Of a stretch of 44,938 nucleotides of DNA, positions 24,466 through 31,766 are shown one piece after another. The position numbers and the translations under genes were made by a program. Below the pieces are notes generated by a model. That model saw only the letters and a program-made list of their open reading frames with translations. It had not been told where the DNA came from and ran no database searches. Origin of the DNA: Klebsiella pneumoniae (GTDB taxonomy: Bacteria; Pseudomonadota; Gammaproteobacteria; Ga0077536); NCBI GenBank assembly GCA_945873015.1, contig CAMCBY010000001.1, forward strand, positions 1 to 44,938, given 5' to 3'. Position 1 is the stretch's first letter. The number at the start of each line of letters is the position of its first letter.

Positions 24466-26259
24466 TCAGAATGCTTCGGCCGCCAGTGCCATGAGGTTAT
24501 CGGCGCCGGCTTCGACCCGCGCGCGATGCACCGAGGTCTCGGGCAGCATGTGCGAGAAAAAGTAGCGCGCGGTGACGAGTTTGTTCTGATAGAAAGTCGC
24601 ATCACCCGCGCCGCGGGTGAGCGCTGCCTGCGCCGCTTGCGCAATCTGCCCCCACATGTGGCCAAACATCACCAGCGCCATGAGATGCAGGTAGGGCACC
24701 GCCGCGGCGCCGGCGTTGTCCGGTTTCATCATCGCGTTGCGCATCAACCAGCCGGTCGCGTTCTGCAGGTCAGCCTGCGCGCAACCGAGGGCCGCGACCA
24801 TCGGCCCCAACACTTCATTGTCCTTATGGGCGGCGATGAAGTCGGCGACGATTTTCATATAGGTGCGCAGCGCGCGACCCCCATTGGCCGGCAGTTTGCG
24901 ACCGACCAGATCGAGCGCCTGGATACCATTGGTGCCCTCGTAGATCATCGCGATGCGTGCGTCGCGCACGAACTGCTCCATGCCCCACTCGCGGATATAA
25001 CCGTGGCCACCGAAACACTGTTGCGCGTTGGTGGCGTTCTCATAACCTTTGTCGGTGAAATAACCCTTGATGACCGGCGTTAACAGACCGATCAAATCGT
25101 CAGCCTGGGTGCGCGCTTCCTCGCTCTCGGCAAGATGGATTAAATCGACCTGCAAAGCGCCCCACAGCGCCAGCGCTCGTGCGCCTTCGTTGAAAGCCCG
25201 CGCGTTCATCAGCATGCGTCGCACATCGGCGTGCACGATGATGGGATCAGCGGCGGCGGACGCGTTCTTGGGGCCGGACAGTGCGCGGCCCTGGATACGA
25301 TCGCGCGCATAGTTGGCGGCGTTCTGACACGCCACTTCCGATATGGCGAGGCCCTGCACGCCGACACCGAGCCGCGCCGCGTTCATCATGATGAACATCG
25401 CGCGCATGCCCTTTTCTTTTTCGCCGATGAGATAACCGGTCGCGCCGTCGTAATTCAATACACAGGTGGCATTGCCGTGGATGCCCATTTTTTCCTCGAT
25501 AGCGCCACACGAGACCGCATTACGCACGCCCGCTGTGCCATCGGCATTCAACAGGAATTTCGGCACGATGAACAATGAAATGCCGCGCACACTGTCCGGC
25601 GAGTCGGGCATCTTGGCCAACACCAGGTGGATGATGTTCTCGCTCATGTCGTGCTCACCGGCGGAGATAAAAATCTTGGTGCCGGTGATGCGATAGCTGC
25701 CATCACTCTGTGGTTCGGCGCGGGTGCGCAACAGACCAAGATCGGTGCCGCAATGGGGCTCGGTGAGATTCATGGTGCCGGTCCACACACCCTCTGCCAT
25801 CTTGGGCAGATAAGTCTGCTGCTGGTCAAGAGAACCAACAGCGCGTATGGCGGCCATCGCACCCAAGGTCAGACCGGGATACATGGCAAAGGCCATGTTC
25901 GATGAGATCAGGAATTCTTCAAACGCATTGGCGATGACATGGGGTAAACCCTGACCGCCGAACTCGGTCGGTACCGAGAGCCCCATCCAGCCACCCGCGC
26001 AGAACTGCTGATAGGCTTGCTTGAAACCGGGAGGCGCGCTCACGCTGCCATCGGCATGGCGGGTGCAACCCACGTCGTCACCGACTTGATTGAGTGGCTG
26101 CAAAACTTCTTCGACGAATTTTGCACCCTCCTCCAGAATTGCGGCAATCAGGTCGGGCGTTGCATCGCTAAAGCCAGGCAGATGGGCATAGTCGGCGATA
26201 CGAATGACGTCGTTCAGAACGAACTGGGTGTCGGCGATGGGCGCCTTGTAGCTCGGCAT
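24466..26259 (-). CDS. Acyl-CoA dehydrogenase, long (about 600-residue) type
   Basis: A 597-residue FAD-dependent acyl-CoA dehydrogenase, about 200 residues longer than ordinary ones because of a C-terminal extension domain, like DmdC and FadE5-type enzymes. It forms the trans-2 double bond in an acyl-CoA. Seen: GGWMGLSVPTEFGGQGLP, MNLTEPHCGTDLGLLRTRA (FAD-binding), FISAGEHD, ARLGVGVQGLAI, QCFGGHGYIREWGMEQ and the catalytic Glu in IYEGTNGIQALDL. The extension (about 450-597) includes LHLMALVMFGHMWGQIA and YFFSHMLPE. The start at 26259 (MPSYKAPI) is the family start; the frame runs open into a repeat upstream and should not be extended. Substrate is unknown. Confidence 0.9.
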   Translation of the reverse strand: MPSYKAPIADTQFVLNDVIRIADYAHLPGFSDATPDLIAAILEEGAKFVEEVLQPLNQVGDDVGCTRHADGSVSAPPGFKQAYQQFCAGGWMGLSVPTEFGGQGLPHVIANAFEEFLISSNMAFAMYPGLTLGAMAAIRAVGSLDQQQTYLPKMAEGVWTGTMNLTEPHCGTDLGLLRTRAEPQSDGSYRITGTKIFISAGEHDMSENIIHLVLAKMPDSPDSVRGISLFIVPKFLLNADGTAGVRNAVSCGAIEEKMGIHGNATCVLNYDGATGYLIGEKEKGMRAMFIMMNAARLGVGVQGLAISEVACQNAANYARDRIQGRALSGPKNASAAADPIIVHADVRRMLMNARAFNEGARALALWGALQVDLIHLAESEEARTQADDLIGLLTPVIKGYFTDKGYENATNAQQCFGGHGYIREWGMEQFVRDARIAMIYEGTNGIQALDLVGRKLPANGGRALRTYMKIVADFIAAHKDNEVLGPMVAALGCAQADLQNATGWLMRNAMMKPDNAGAAAVPYLHLMALVMFGHMWGQIAQAAQAALTRGAGDATFYQNKLVTARYFFSHMLPETSVHRARVEAGADNLMALAAEAF

Positions 26260-26343
26260 GACTGGATTCCTTGGTTGGGCTGGCCGTCGCATCGCGGCGA
26301 CCGGCATTCTGGCATTGTCGTGCCATGAGGTTAACAGGGAGGT

Positions 26344-26450
26344 GTCGTCGGCGGTGCTCGAAATCCTCACGTATTTCCGTATACGCTGCGGTTTCTGCGC
26401 TCCGGCGACGCACGAACTGACTGCGCTCGCTTAATTTTGAGACCGCTTCT
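26344..26450 (-). repeat. Second copy of the dispersed element, one end missing
   Basis: Reverse-complement, this 107-bp segment follows the element at 13711-13855 closely: it begins AGAAGCGGTCTCAAAA at 26450, keeps GCGAGCGCAGTCAGTT, AAACCGCAGCGTATAC and CGAGCACCGCCGAC, and then stops near 26344. The other terminal repeat is absent, so this copy is truncated. It lies in the 215-bp divergent gap between the acyl-CoA dehydrogenase and the hydrolase, close to both starts, and could affect their promoters. Confidence 0.7.
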
Positions 26451-26474
26451 ATTCAACACAAGAGGGGAGACACC

Positions 26475-27383
26475 ATGGCCAGTCCACAAGCTGCCGCAAT
26501 TGATCATTTATTCGACAGTTTCGTCGCTGCGCTGACCGCCAATCCGGCGATGGCTATCGATGAACTGCGCGACATGCTGGAGAAATGCGGCGATCTGGCT
26601 GCCGACCCCGGTGGGGTCGACTACCTTGAAGCCGATGCCAATGGCACACCCTGCCTGTGGGCGGTACCGAAGGGGGCGGCCCAGGACCGCGTGCTGTTGA
26701 GTCTGCACGGCGGTGGCTGTGTGACGGGCTCGCGTTTCTCGCATCGCAAATTATTCGCCCACATCGCCAAGGCGGTGGGTTGCCGCGCACTGATAGTCGA
26801 GTACGGACGCGCGCCCGAGCATCAGCATCCCTCGCAAGTGAACGAATGCGTGAAGGTCTACGAGTGGTTGCTGGCGCAGGGTATCAAGCCTGGCCACATC
26901 GCGACGGTCGGTGATTCTGCCGGCGGCAATCTGTGCACCACCGCTGTGCTCGGCATCAAGGCCCGCGGCCTGGCCCTGCCGGCGGCGGTGATGCCACTCT
27001 CGCCGTGGTACGACATGGAAGCGACCGCGCCGTCCTTCGAGACCAATGCCAAGGTTGAGCGCCTGATCTCGAAAGAGATGTCGGTCGGCATGGCGCAGCT
27101 CTACATTGGCGCAACCTCGCCGCGTGATCCGCTGGTCAATCCGCTGTATGCCGATTTCAGTGGTTACCCGCCCACCTACATCCAGGTCGGCGGTTATGAA
27201 GCCATCATGGATGATGCCACCCGCGTCGCCGCGCGCGCCAAGGCTGCTGGCGTCGAAGTGCGCTGCGACGTTTTTCCCGAAATGCAGCACGTTTTCCAGT
27301 TCATGGCCGGTCGCGCGCCGGAGGCCGACGACGCCATCGCCAAACTGGCCGCGTGGGTGAAACCCAAGCTCGGCCTCGCCTGA
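26475..27383 (+). CDS. Alpha/beta hydrolase, hormone-sensitive-lipase type
   Basis: A 302-residue carboxylesterase of the HSL (type IV lipase, alpha/beta hydrolase fold-3) family. The oxyanion-hole motif is LSLHGGGCVTGSR (about 77-89), the nucleophile elbow is GDSAGGNL (Ser about 154), and the acid and histidine of the triad are probably Asp in YEAIMDDA and His in EMQHVFQF. Members hydrolyse short acyl esters and are often found with fatty-acid or xenobiotic breakdown genes. AGGGGAG lies seven bases upstream of ATG 26475. It diverges from the acyl-CoA dehydrogenase, so a shared acyl substrate is possible but unproven. Confidence 0.9.
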   Translation: MASPQAAAIDHLFDSFVAALTANPAMAIDELRDMLEKCGDLAADPGGVDYLEADANGTPCLWAVPKGAAQDRVLLSLHGGGCVTGSRFSHRKLFAHIAKAVGCRALIVEYGRAPEHQHPSQVNECVKVYEWLLAQGIKPGHIATVGDSAGGNLCTTAVLGIKARGLALPAAVMPLSPWYDMEATAPSFETNAKVERLISKEMSVGMAQLYIGATSPRDPLVNPLYADFSGYPPTYIQVGGYEAIMDDATRVAARAKAAGVEVRCDVFPEMQHVFQFMAGRAPEADDAIAKLAAWVKPKLGLA

Positions 27384-27393
27384 TCCCGCGTTC

Positions 27394-27423
27394 CCGGGGC
27401 GGGCCCATAGCGGCTCGCCCCGG
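27394..27423 (+). terminator. Stem-loop after the hydrolase gene
   Basis: A perfect 8-bp stem, CCGGGGCG at 27394-27401 with CGCCCCGG at 27416-27423, starts 11 bp after the hydrolase stop. The following sequence ACTTTGC is only weakly T-rich, so termination may be partial or Rho-assisted. Confidence 0.45.
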
Positions 27424-27529
27424 ACTTTGCGCAACTCTGCGCACGCTCCTGCCAAATGTGCATTCGCACAACGCGCACCGCACGAATCCAGCACCCTAAG
27501 TAATTTCCGCAAATATCGTATTAATCGGT

Positions 27530-27556
27530 TAAAGGCGACCGTGCCAGCGCCGATAC
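27530..27556 (+). promoter_or_regulatory. Probable sigma-28 (FliA) promoter of the chemotaxis operon
   Basis: TAAAGGCG at 27530-27537, exactly 11 bases, then GCCGATAC at 27549-27556. The FliA consensus is TAAAGTTT-N11-GCCGATAA, so the -10 box matches at seven of eight positions and the -35 at five of eight, with ideal spacing. It lies 116 bp before the first gene of the chemotaxis cluster, as expected for late flagellar/chemotaxis genes. The rest of the 289-bp gap shows no gene; a palindrome TCGGTTAAACCGA near 27583-27598 is of unknown use. Confidence 0.65.
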
Positions 27557-27672
27557 CTGTCGTAACCGCGACAGCCTCACAAGTTGATTCGGTTAAACCG
27601 ATTACGCAAGGCCTCTGTCGTCGACACCCACTTACGGTGCCTGGCGCGGCAAACAGAACTTGAGAGAACGAT

Positions 27673-28851
27673 ATGACCCAATCCCACAGTAGCCCAAGCT
27701 GGTATTCCACCGGGCTGGCGGCAGTCTCGGCCGGGGCGCTGGCCACGCTTGGTCCACTGGATGTGACTCACGGCGTGGTCGCCCTCGGCCTGCTCCTCGG
27801 CGGCGTGCTGCTCGACCGTCACACCTACCAACAGCACCGCCGCGCCCTCGCGGTCGCCCTGGCCGCGGAGGCGGCTGCCAGCGACAGCGCGCAGGCCAGC
27901 CAGGATGCCGCGCACGACACCAGCCTCGGCGCCCTTGGTCAGCAGTTGCTGCCGGCCTGGACCCAATTGCTCGCTACCGCGCGCGAGCAGATTGAAATCG
28001 CGGTTGTACATCTGACCCGCGACTTCGCCCATATCGTCGAGCGCCTCGACGGCGCAGTGGCCTCCTCTTATCGCAGCGCCGGCCTCGAGCGTGGCGCCGA
28101 CGGCCGGCCGGACGAGGGCCTGCGCCAGATGGTCGCCGCCAGCGAAGCGCGCCTCGCGTCGGTCGGCGAGATCCTGACCAACACCCTGAACGACAAAGAC
28201 CGGCTGCTCGCCGAGAGTCAGCGCCTCGTGCAGTTCACTTCCGAACTGCAGCAGATGGCGACCGATGTGGCGAGTATCGCTGACCAGACCAACCTGCTGG
28301 CACTCAATGCCGCGATCGAAGCGGCACGCGCCGGCGAAGCCGGGCGCGGTTTTGCGGTGGTGGCCGACGAGGTGCGTACGCTCTCGACCCGCTCCGGCGA
28401 AATCGGCAAGAACATCAGCCAGAAAATCGACTTCATCAATCGCGGCATCCGCGAATCGTCGGCGATGGTCGAAAGCGCCGCCGAGCGCGATTCCCACGCG
28501 CGTCTCGAATGTGAAACCCAGATCTCGAGCGTGGTGGCCGATTTCAAGGTTGCGATGGACAGCCTGAACACTTCCGGCGAACAACTGCGCGCCGAGTCGC
28601 TCGAAATCAAAGACGCGGTATCGGCCGCACTCGAGCAGCTCCAGTTTCAGGACCGCATCAACCAGCTCCTTATGCATGTGACCGAAAACATCACATCGCT
28701 GCAAAGCCAGTTGCAGGACCAACATGCCATATCGCCCGGCGATGTCTCGCGTCTGCTGGCGACACTCGAGCGTTCCTACACGATGGACGAGGAACGCAGT
28801 GGCCACGGCCCGCGTGCCGCCGCCGCCAGTACTGAAATCACTTTCTTCTGA
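27673..28851 (+). CDS. Methyl-accepting chemotaxis protein with CheZ-like C-terminal motif
   Basis: A 392-residue chemoreceptor without a periplasmic sensor. One or two hydrophobic stretches at about 13-48 (TGLAAVSAGALATLGPL, HGVVALGLLLGGVLL) anchor it, and the rest is a cytoplasmic coiled coil. The receptor tip is intact: ADQTNLLALNAAIEAARAG (about 203-221) and GRGFAVVADEVRTLS. Downstream, LEQLQFQDRINQLLMHV (about 320-336) contains D327-x-x-x-Q331, the arrangement of the catalytic Asp and Gln in CheZ, and the protein ends STEITFF. No cheZ is present in the cluster. It is first in the operon, 8 bp before cheY. Input is unknown; it may sense through the membrane or a partner. Confidence 0.82.
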   Translation: MTQSHSSPSWYSTGLAAVSAGALATLGPLDVTHGVVALGLLLGGVLLDRHTYQQHRRALAVALAAEAAASDSAQASQDAAHDTSLGALGQQLLPAWTQLLATAREQIEIAVVHLTRDFAHIVERLDGAVASSYRSAGLERGADGRPDEGLRQMVAASEARLASVGEILTNTLNDKDRLLAESQRLVQFTSELQQMATDVASIADQTNLLALNAAIEAARAGEAGRGFAVVADEVRTLSTRSGEIGKNISQKIDFINRGIRESSAMVESAAERDSHARLECETQISSVVADFKVAMDSLNTSGEQLRAESLEIKDAVSAALEQLQFQDRINQLLMHVTENITSLQSQLQDQHAISPGDVSRLLATLERSYTMDEERSGHGPRAAAASTEITFF

Positions 28852-28859
28852 GGTCTGCC

Positions 28860-29228
28860 ATGCCTAAAACAATCATGATTGTCGACGACTCCGCATCCCT
28901 GCGTCAGGTGGTAGCCATTGCCCTGAAAGGCGGCGGTTACGACGTACTGGAAGCCTGCGACGGCCGTGACGCGCTGGCCAAGATGACCGGTCAGAAGATC
29001 AATCTCATCATTAGCGACGTCAACATGCCAAACATGGACGGCATCACCTTCGTCAAACAGGTCAAACAGCTCCCCAATTACAAGTTCACGCCCATCATCA
29101 TGCTCACCACCGAATCGCAGGAGGGCAAGAAACAGGAAGGTCAGGCGGCCGGCGCCAAGGCCTGGGTGGTCAAACCGTTCAAGCCCGAGCAGATGCTGAG
29201 CGCAGTGTCCAAGCTGGTGTTGCCGTGA
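28860..29228 (+). CDS. cheY: CheY, chemotaxis response regulator
   Basis: A 122-residue single receiver domain. The acidic pocket is IVDDSAS (Asp9, Asp10), the phosphoacceptor Asp53 lies in LIISDVNMPNMDG, the switch Thr is in IIMLTTES and the conserved Lys in WVVKPFKPEQ. Phosphorylated by CheA, it would bind the flagellar switch protein FliM and change rotation. It starts 8 bp after the receptor gene and overlaps the STAS gene by four bases, so these form one translational unit with cheA. Confidence 0.93.
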   Translation: MPKTIMIVDDSASLRQVVAIALKGGGYDVLEACDGRDALAKMTGQKINLIISDVNMPNMDGITFVKQVKQLPNYKFTPIIMLTTESQEGKKQEGQAAGAKAWVVKPFKPEQMLSAVSKLVLP

Positions 29229-29557
29229 GCGCCGCAACCGGCGCGATGATCGACGACATGCTCGCTGAACCCAAGGCCGCTCTGTGCCTCGCCTTCAGTG
29301 ACGAGCTGACTATCTATGGCGCCGCCAGCCTGCAACCGCGTTTGCAGGAAGCCTTGAGCCGCGGCCAGGAACTCGAACTCGATTTCAGTGATGTGTGTGA
29401 ATTCGACTGCGCCGGCGTGCAGCTTCTGTTGCTGCTGGAGCGCGAATGTCAGGCCTTGAACCGGCCCTTGCGCATCACCGCACACAGCGCCGTCACCACC
29501 GAAGTATTCACGCTGCTCAACCTGCCCCGGTTCCTGGCGCCGGCGGCGGTCGTTTGA
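29225..29557 (+). CDS. STAS-domain protein of the chemotaxis cluster
   Basis: A 110-residue STAS-domain protein. GTG 29225 overlaps the cheY stop. The fold is seen in LCLAFSDELTIYGAASLQPRL, ELELDFSDVCEFDCAGVQLLL and LRITAHSAVTTEVFTLLNLP. In anti-sigma-factor antagonists the loop carries a Ser or Thr that is phosphorylated (D-S-A-G or D-T-A-G); here the residue is Cys in DCAG, so regulation by serine phosphorylation is unlikely. Small STAS genes between cheY and cheA occur in several gammaproteobacterial clusters and are thought to be array or signalling accessories, but their role is not established. Confidence 0.8.
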   Translation: MSAATGAMIDDMLAEPKAALCLAFSDELTIYGAASLQPRLQEALSRGQELELDFSDVCEFDCAGVQLLLLLERECQALNRPLRITAHSAVTTEVFTLLNLPRFLAPAAVV

Positions 29558-29577
29558 GCGCGTTGCGAGGTTAGTCA

Positions 29578-31728
29578 ATGGACCTTTATCCCGCTCTTCA
29601 GATCTTCATCGCCGAGAGCCGCGAGCTGCTCGAACAGATGGAAGAATCCTTGCTGGCGCTGGAAACCCAGCCCGACGACCGCGAGTTGCTGGACGCGGTG
29701 TTCCGCGCCGCGCACACCATCAAAGGATCGGCCGGCGTTTTTGGTTTCGACAGCATTGTGCATTTCACCCATCACGTCGAAACAGTGCTCGACCGGGTGC
29801 GCTGCGGGCAACAGGCCCTCACCCAGGAACTGAGCGCATTGTTGTTGTTATGTGGTGACCACATCGGCACATTGATTGAACCCGCTACCGGCGACGCCGT
29901 ATTGCCCGCCGACGTGCTGGATAAAGATGCCGAACTGGTGGCGCACCTGGCTCGTTATACCAGCGACACGCCGAATAACCGCGCACTACCGGCGCCTGTA
30001 TCTGTGCCCGACCCGGCCACGACGCCGGCGGCGCCAGCGCACTGGCATATCGAACTCAAGTTCGGCACCGAAGTGCTGCGCAACGGCATGGACCCGCTGT
30101 CCTTCGTTCGTTATCTCGCCACGCTCGGTGAGCTGACCTGCGTCGAGACTCGCGCCGAGCGCCTGCCGGCGCTGGCCGACATCGACCCCGAGGCTTGTTA
30201 TCTCGACCTTAAAATCGATCTCTTGAGTGCGGCCGACCGCAGCACCATCGACGGTGTGTTCGATTTTGTGCGCGACGATTGTGCCATCACGATTAGCCAG
30301 CCGACTGAGACCATCCTTGAATCGATTGCGGCCTTCCCTGACCAGAACATCAAACTCGGTGAGATTCTGCTCGCCAGCGCCGCCATCACCGACAGCGAGC
30401 TGCGTGCCGGCCTCGCCATGCAGGAGGCCGAACGAGCGCAGGAAGTGGCGCGTCCGCTCGGCGAAATCCTGATAGCGGAAGGCAGTGTCGCGCCCGCGGT
30501 GGTTGATGCCGCACTTGAACGTCAGAGCCAGATCAAACAACAGAAATCGCAGGACAGTCGTCTCATCCGCGTCGACGCAGACAAACTCGATCAGCTTATT
30601 ACCCTGGTCGGCGAACTGGTGATTGCCGGTTCCGGCATTCACGCGATGGCTCAACGCTCCGGCATCAGTGACATCGTTGAGTCCGCCACCACCCTCGCGC
30701 GTTTGGTTGAAGAAGTACGCGACAGCGCGCTCGGTCTGCGCATGGTCCAGATCGGACCCACCTTCCAGCGCTTTCAGCGGGTGGTGCGCGACGTCAGCCG
30801 CGAGATAGGCAAGGACATCGAGCTCGACATCAACGGTGGCGAGACTGAACTCGATAAGTCCGTGGTGGAACGTATTGGCGACCCGCTCATGCACCTGGTG
30901 CGGAACGCCATGGACCATGGCATCGAGAGCGCGCAGGCACGCCTCGCCGCCGGCAAACCGGTGCGCGCACGGGTGGGTCTCAACGCTTTTCACGACTCCG
31001 GCAGCATCGTGATTGAAGTCAGCGACGACGGCGCCGGCCTCAATGCCGACAAGATTCGCGCCAAGGCGATTGAGCGCGGCCTGATCCAGGCCAGCGCCAC
31101 CTTGAGCGCGGGCGAGATTCACCAGTTGATCTTCGAGGCCGGTTTCTCAACCGCCGATGCGGTATCCAATCTGTCCGGTCGCGGTGTTGGCATGGACGTG
31201 GTCCGGCGCAATATCGAATCTTTGCGCGGCACCATCGAAATCGACAGTCAGGCCGGCGTCGGCACCACCATGCGCATCCGCCTGCCGCTGACGCTCGCGA
31301 TCATCGACGGTTTCCTGGTCAGCTTGGGGCAGGCCCGTTATGTACTGCCCCTCGATGTGGTGGTGGAGTGTCTCGAACTGTCGCATGAAGACCGCCACGC
31401 CATCGGCAAACAAGGTTTTCTCAATATTCGCGGCGAGGCGCTGCCGGTATTGCGTCTGCGCGACGCTTTTCAACTCGGCGACGCCGACTGGCGACGCGAG
31501 AACATCGTGGTGGTGCGTTTCGGCAATCTCAAGGCCGGCATTGTCGTCGATGAATTGCTCGGTGAGCTGCAGACGGTCATCAAACCGCTCGGCAAGCTGT
31601 TTACTTTCCTGCAGGGGATCGGTGGTTCGACCATCCTCGGTACCGGCGAGGTCGCGTTGATACTCGACGTGCCGGGTTTAATCAAACACGCGGAAGCCAA
31701 CAAGGCACAAGCCTTGGCTGTGGCGTAA
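29578..31728 (+). CDS. cheA: CheA, chemotaxis histidine kinase
   Basis: A 716-residue CheA. P1 (about 1-115) has phosphoacceptor His46 in AAHTIKGSAGVFGF. A P2-like middle domain (about 155-235) contains LKFGTEVLRNGMDPLSFVRYL and DPEACYLDLKIDLL. Next, two similar motifs, KLGEILLASAAITDSELRAG at about 258 and PLGEILIAEGSVAPAVVDAA at about 292, resemble the repeats of the MshEN/GspE N-terminal domain. The dimerisation domain starts near DADKLDQLITLVGELVIAG; the kinase domain has HLVRNAMDHGIES, DDGAGLNADKI and SGRGVGMDVVRRNIE; a CheW-like domain closes it. It phosphorylates CheY and CheB. It starts 20 bp after the STAS gene. Confidence 0.95.
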   Translation: MDLYPALQIFIAESRELLEQMEESLLALETQPDDRELLDAVFRAAHTIKGSAGVFGFDSIVHFTHHVETVLDRVRCGQQALTQELSALLLLCGDHIGTLIEPATGDAVLPADVLDKDAELVAHLARYTSDTPNNRALPAPVSVPDPATTPAAPAHWHIELKFGTEVLRNGMDPLSFVRYLATLGELTCVETRAERLPALADIDPEACYLDLKIDLLSAADRSTIDGVFDFVRDDCAITISQPTETILESIAAFPDQNIKLGEILLASAAITDSELRAGLAMQEAERAQEVARPLGEILIAEGSVAPAVVDAALERQSQIKQQKSQDSRLIRVDADKLDQLITLVGELVIAGSGIHAMAQRSGISDIVESATTLARLVEEVRDSALGLRMVQIGPTFQRFQRVVRDVSREIGKDIELDINGGETELDKSVVERIGDPLMHLVRNAMDHGIESAQARLAAGKPVRARVGLNAFHDSGSIVIEVSDDGAGLNADKIRAKAIERGLIQASATLSAGEIHQLIFEAGFSTADAVSNLSGRGVGMDVVRRNIESLRGTIEIDSQAGVGTTMRIRLPLTLAIIDGFLVSLGQARYVLPLDVVVECLELSHEDRHAIGKQGFLNIRGEALPVLRLRDAFQLGDADWRRENIVVVRFGNLKAGIVVDELLGELQTVIKPLGKLFTFLQGIGGSTILGTGEVALILDVPGLIKHAEANKAQALAVA

Positions 31729-31766
31729 CCGCGTTATTTATCTAAATCTTTCGAGGAGCGGCAATC

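Noticed and set aside
26260..26370. A 37-residue extension of the acyl-CoA dehydrogenase
   Set aside because: It is translated from the dispersed repeat; the normal family start is at 26259.
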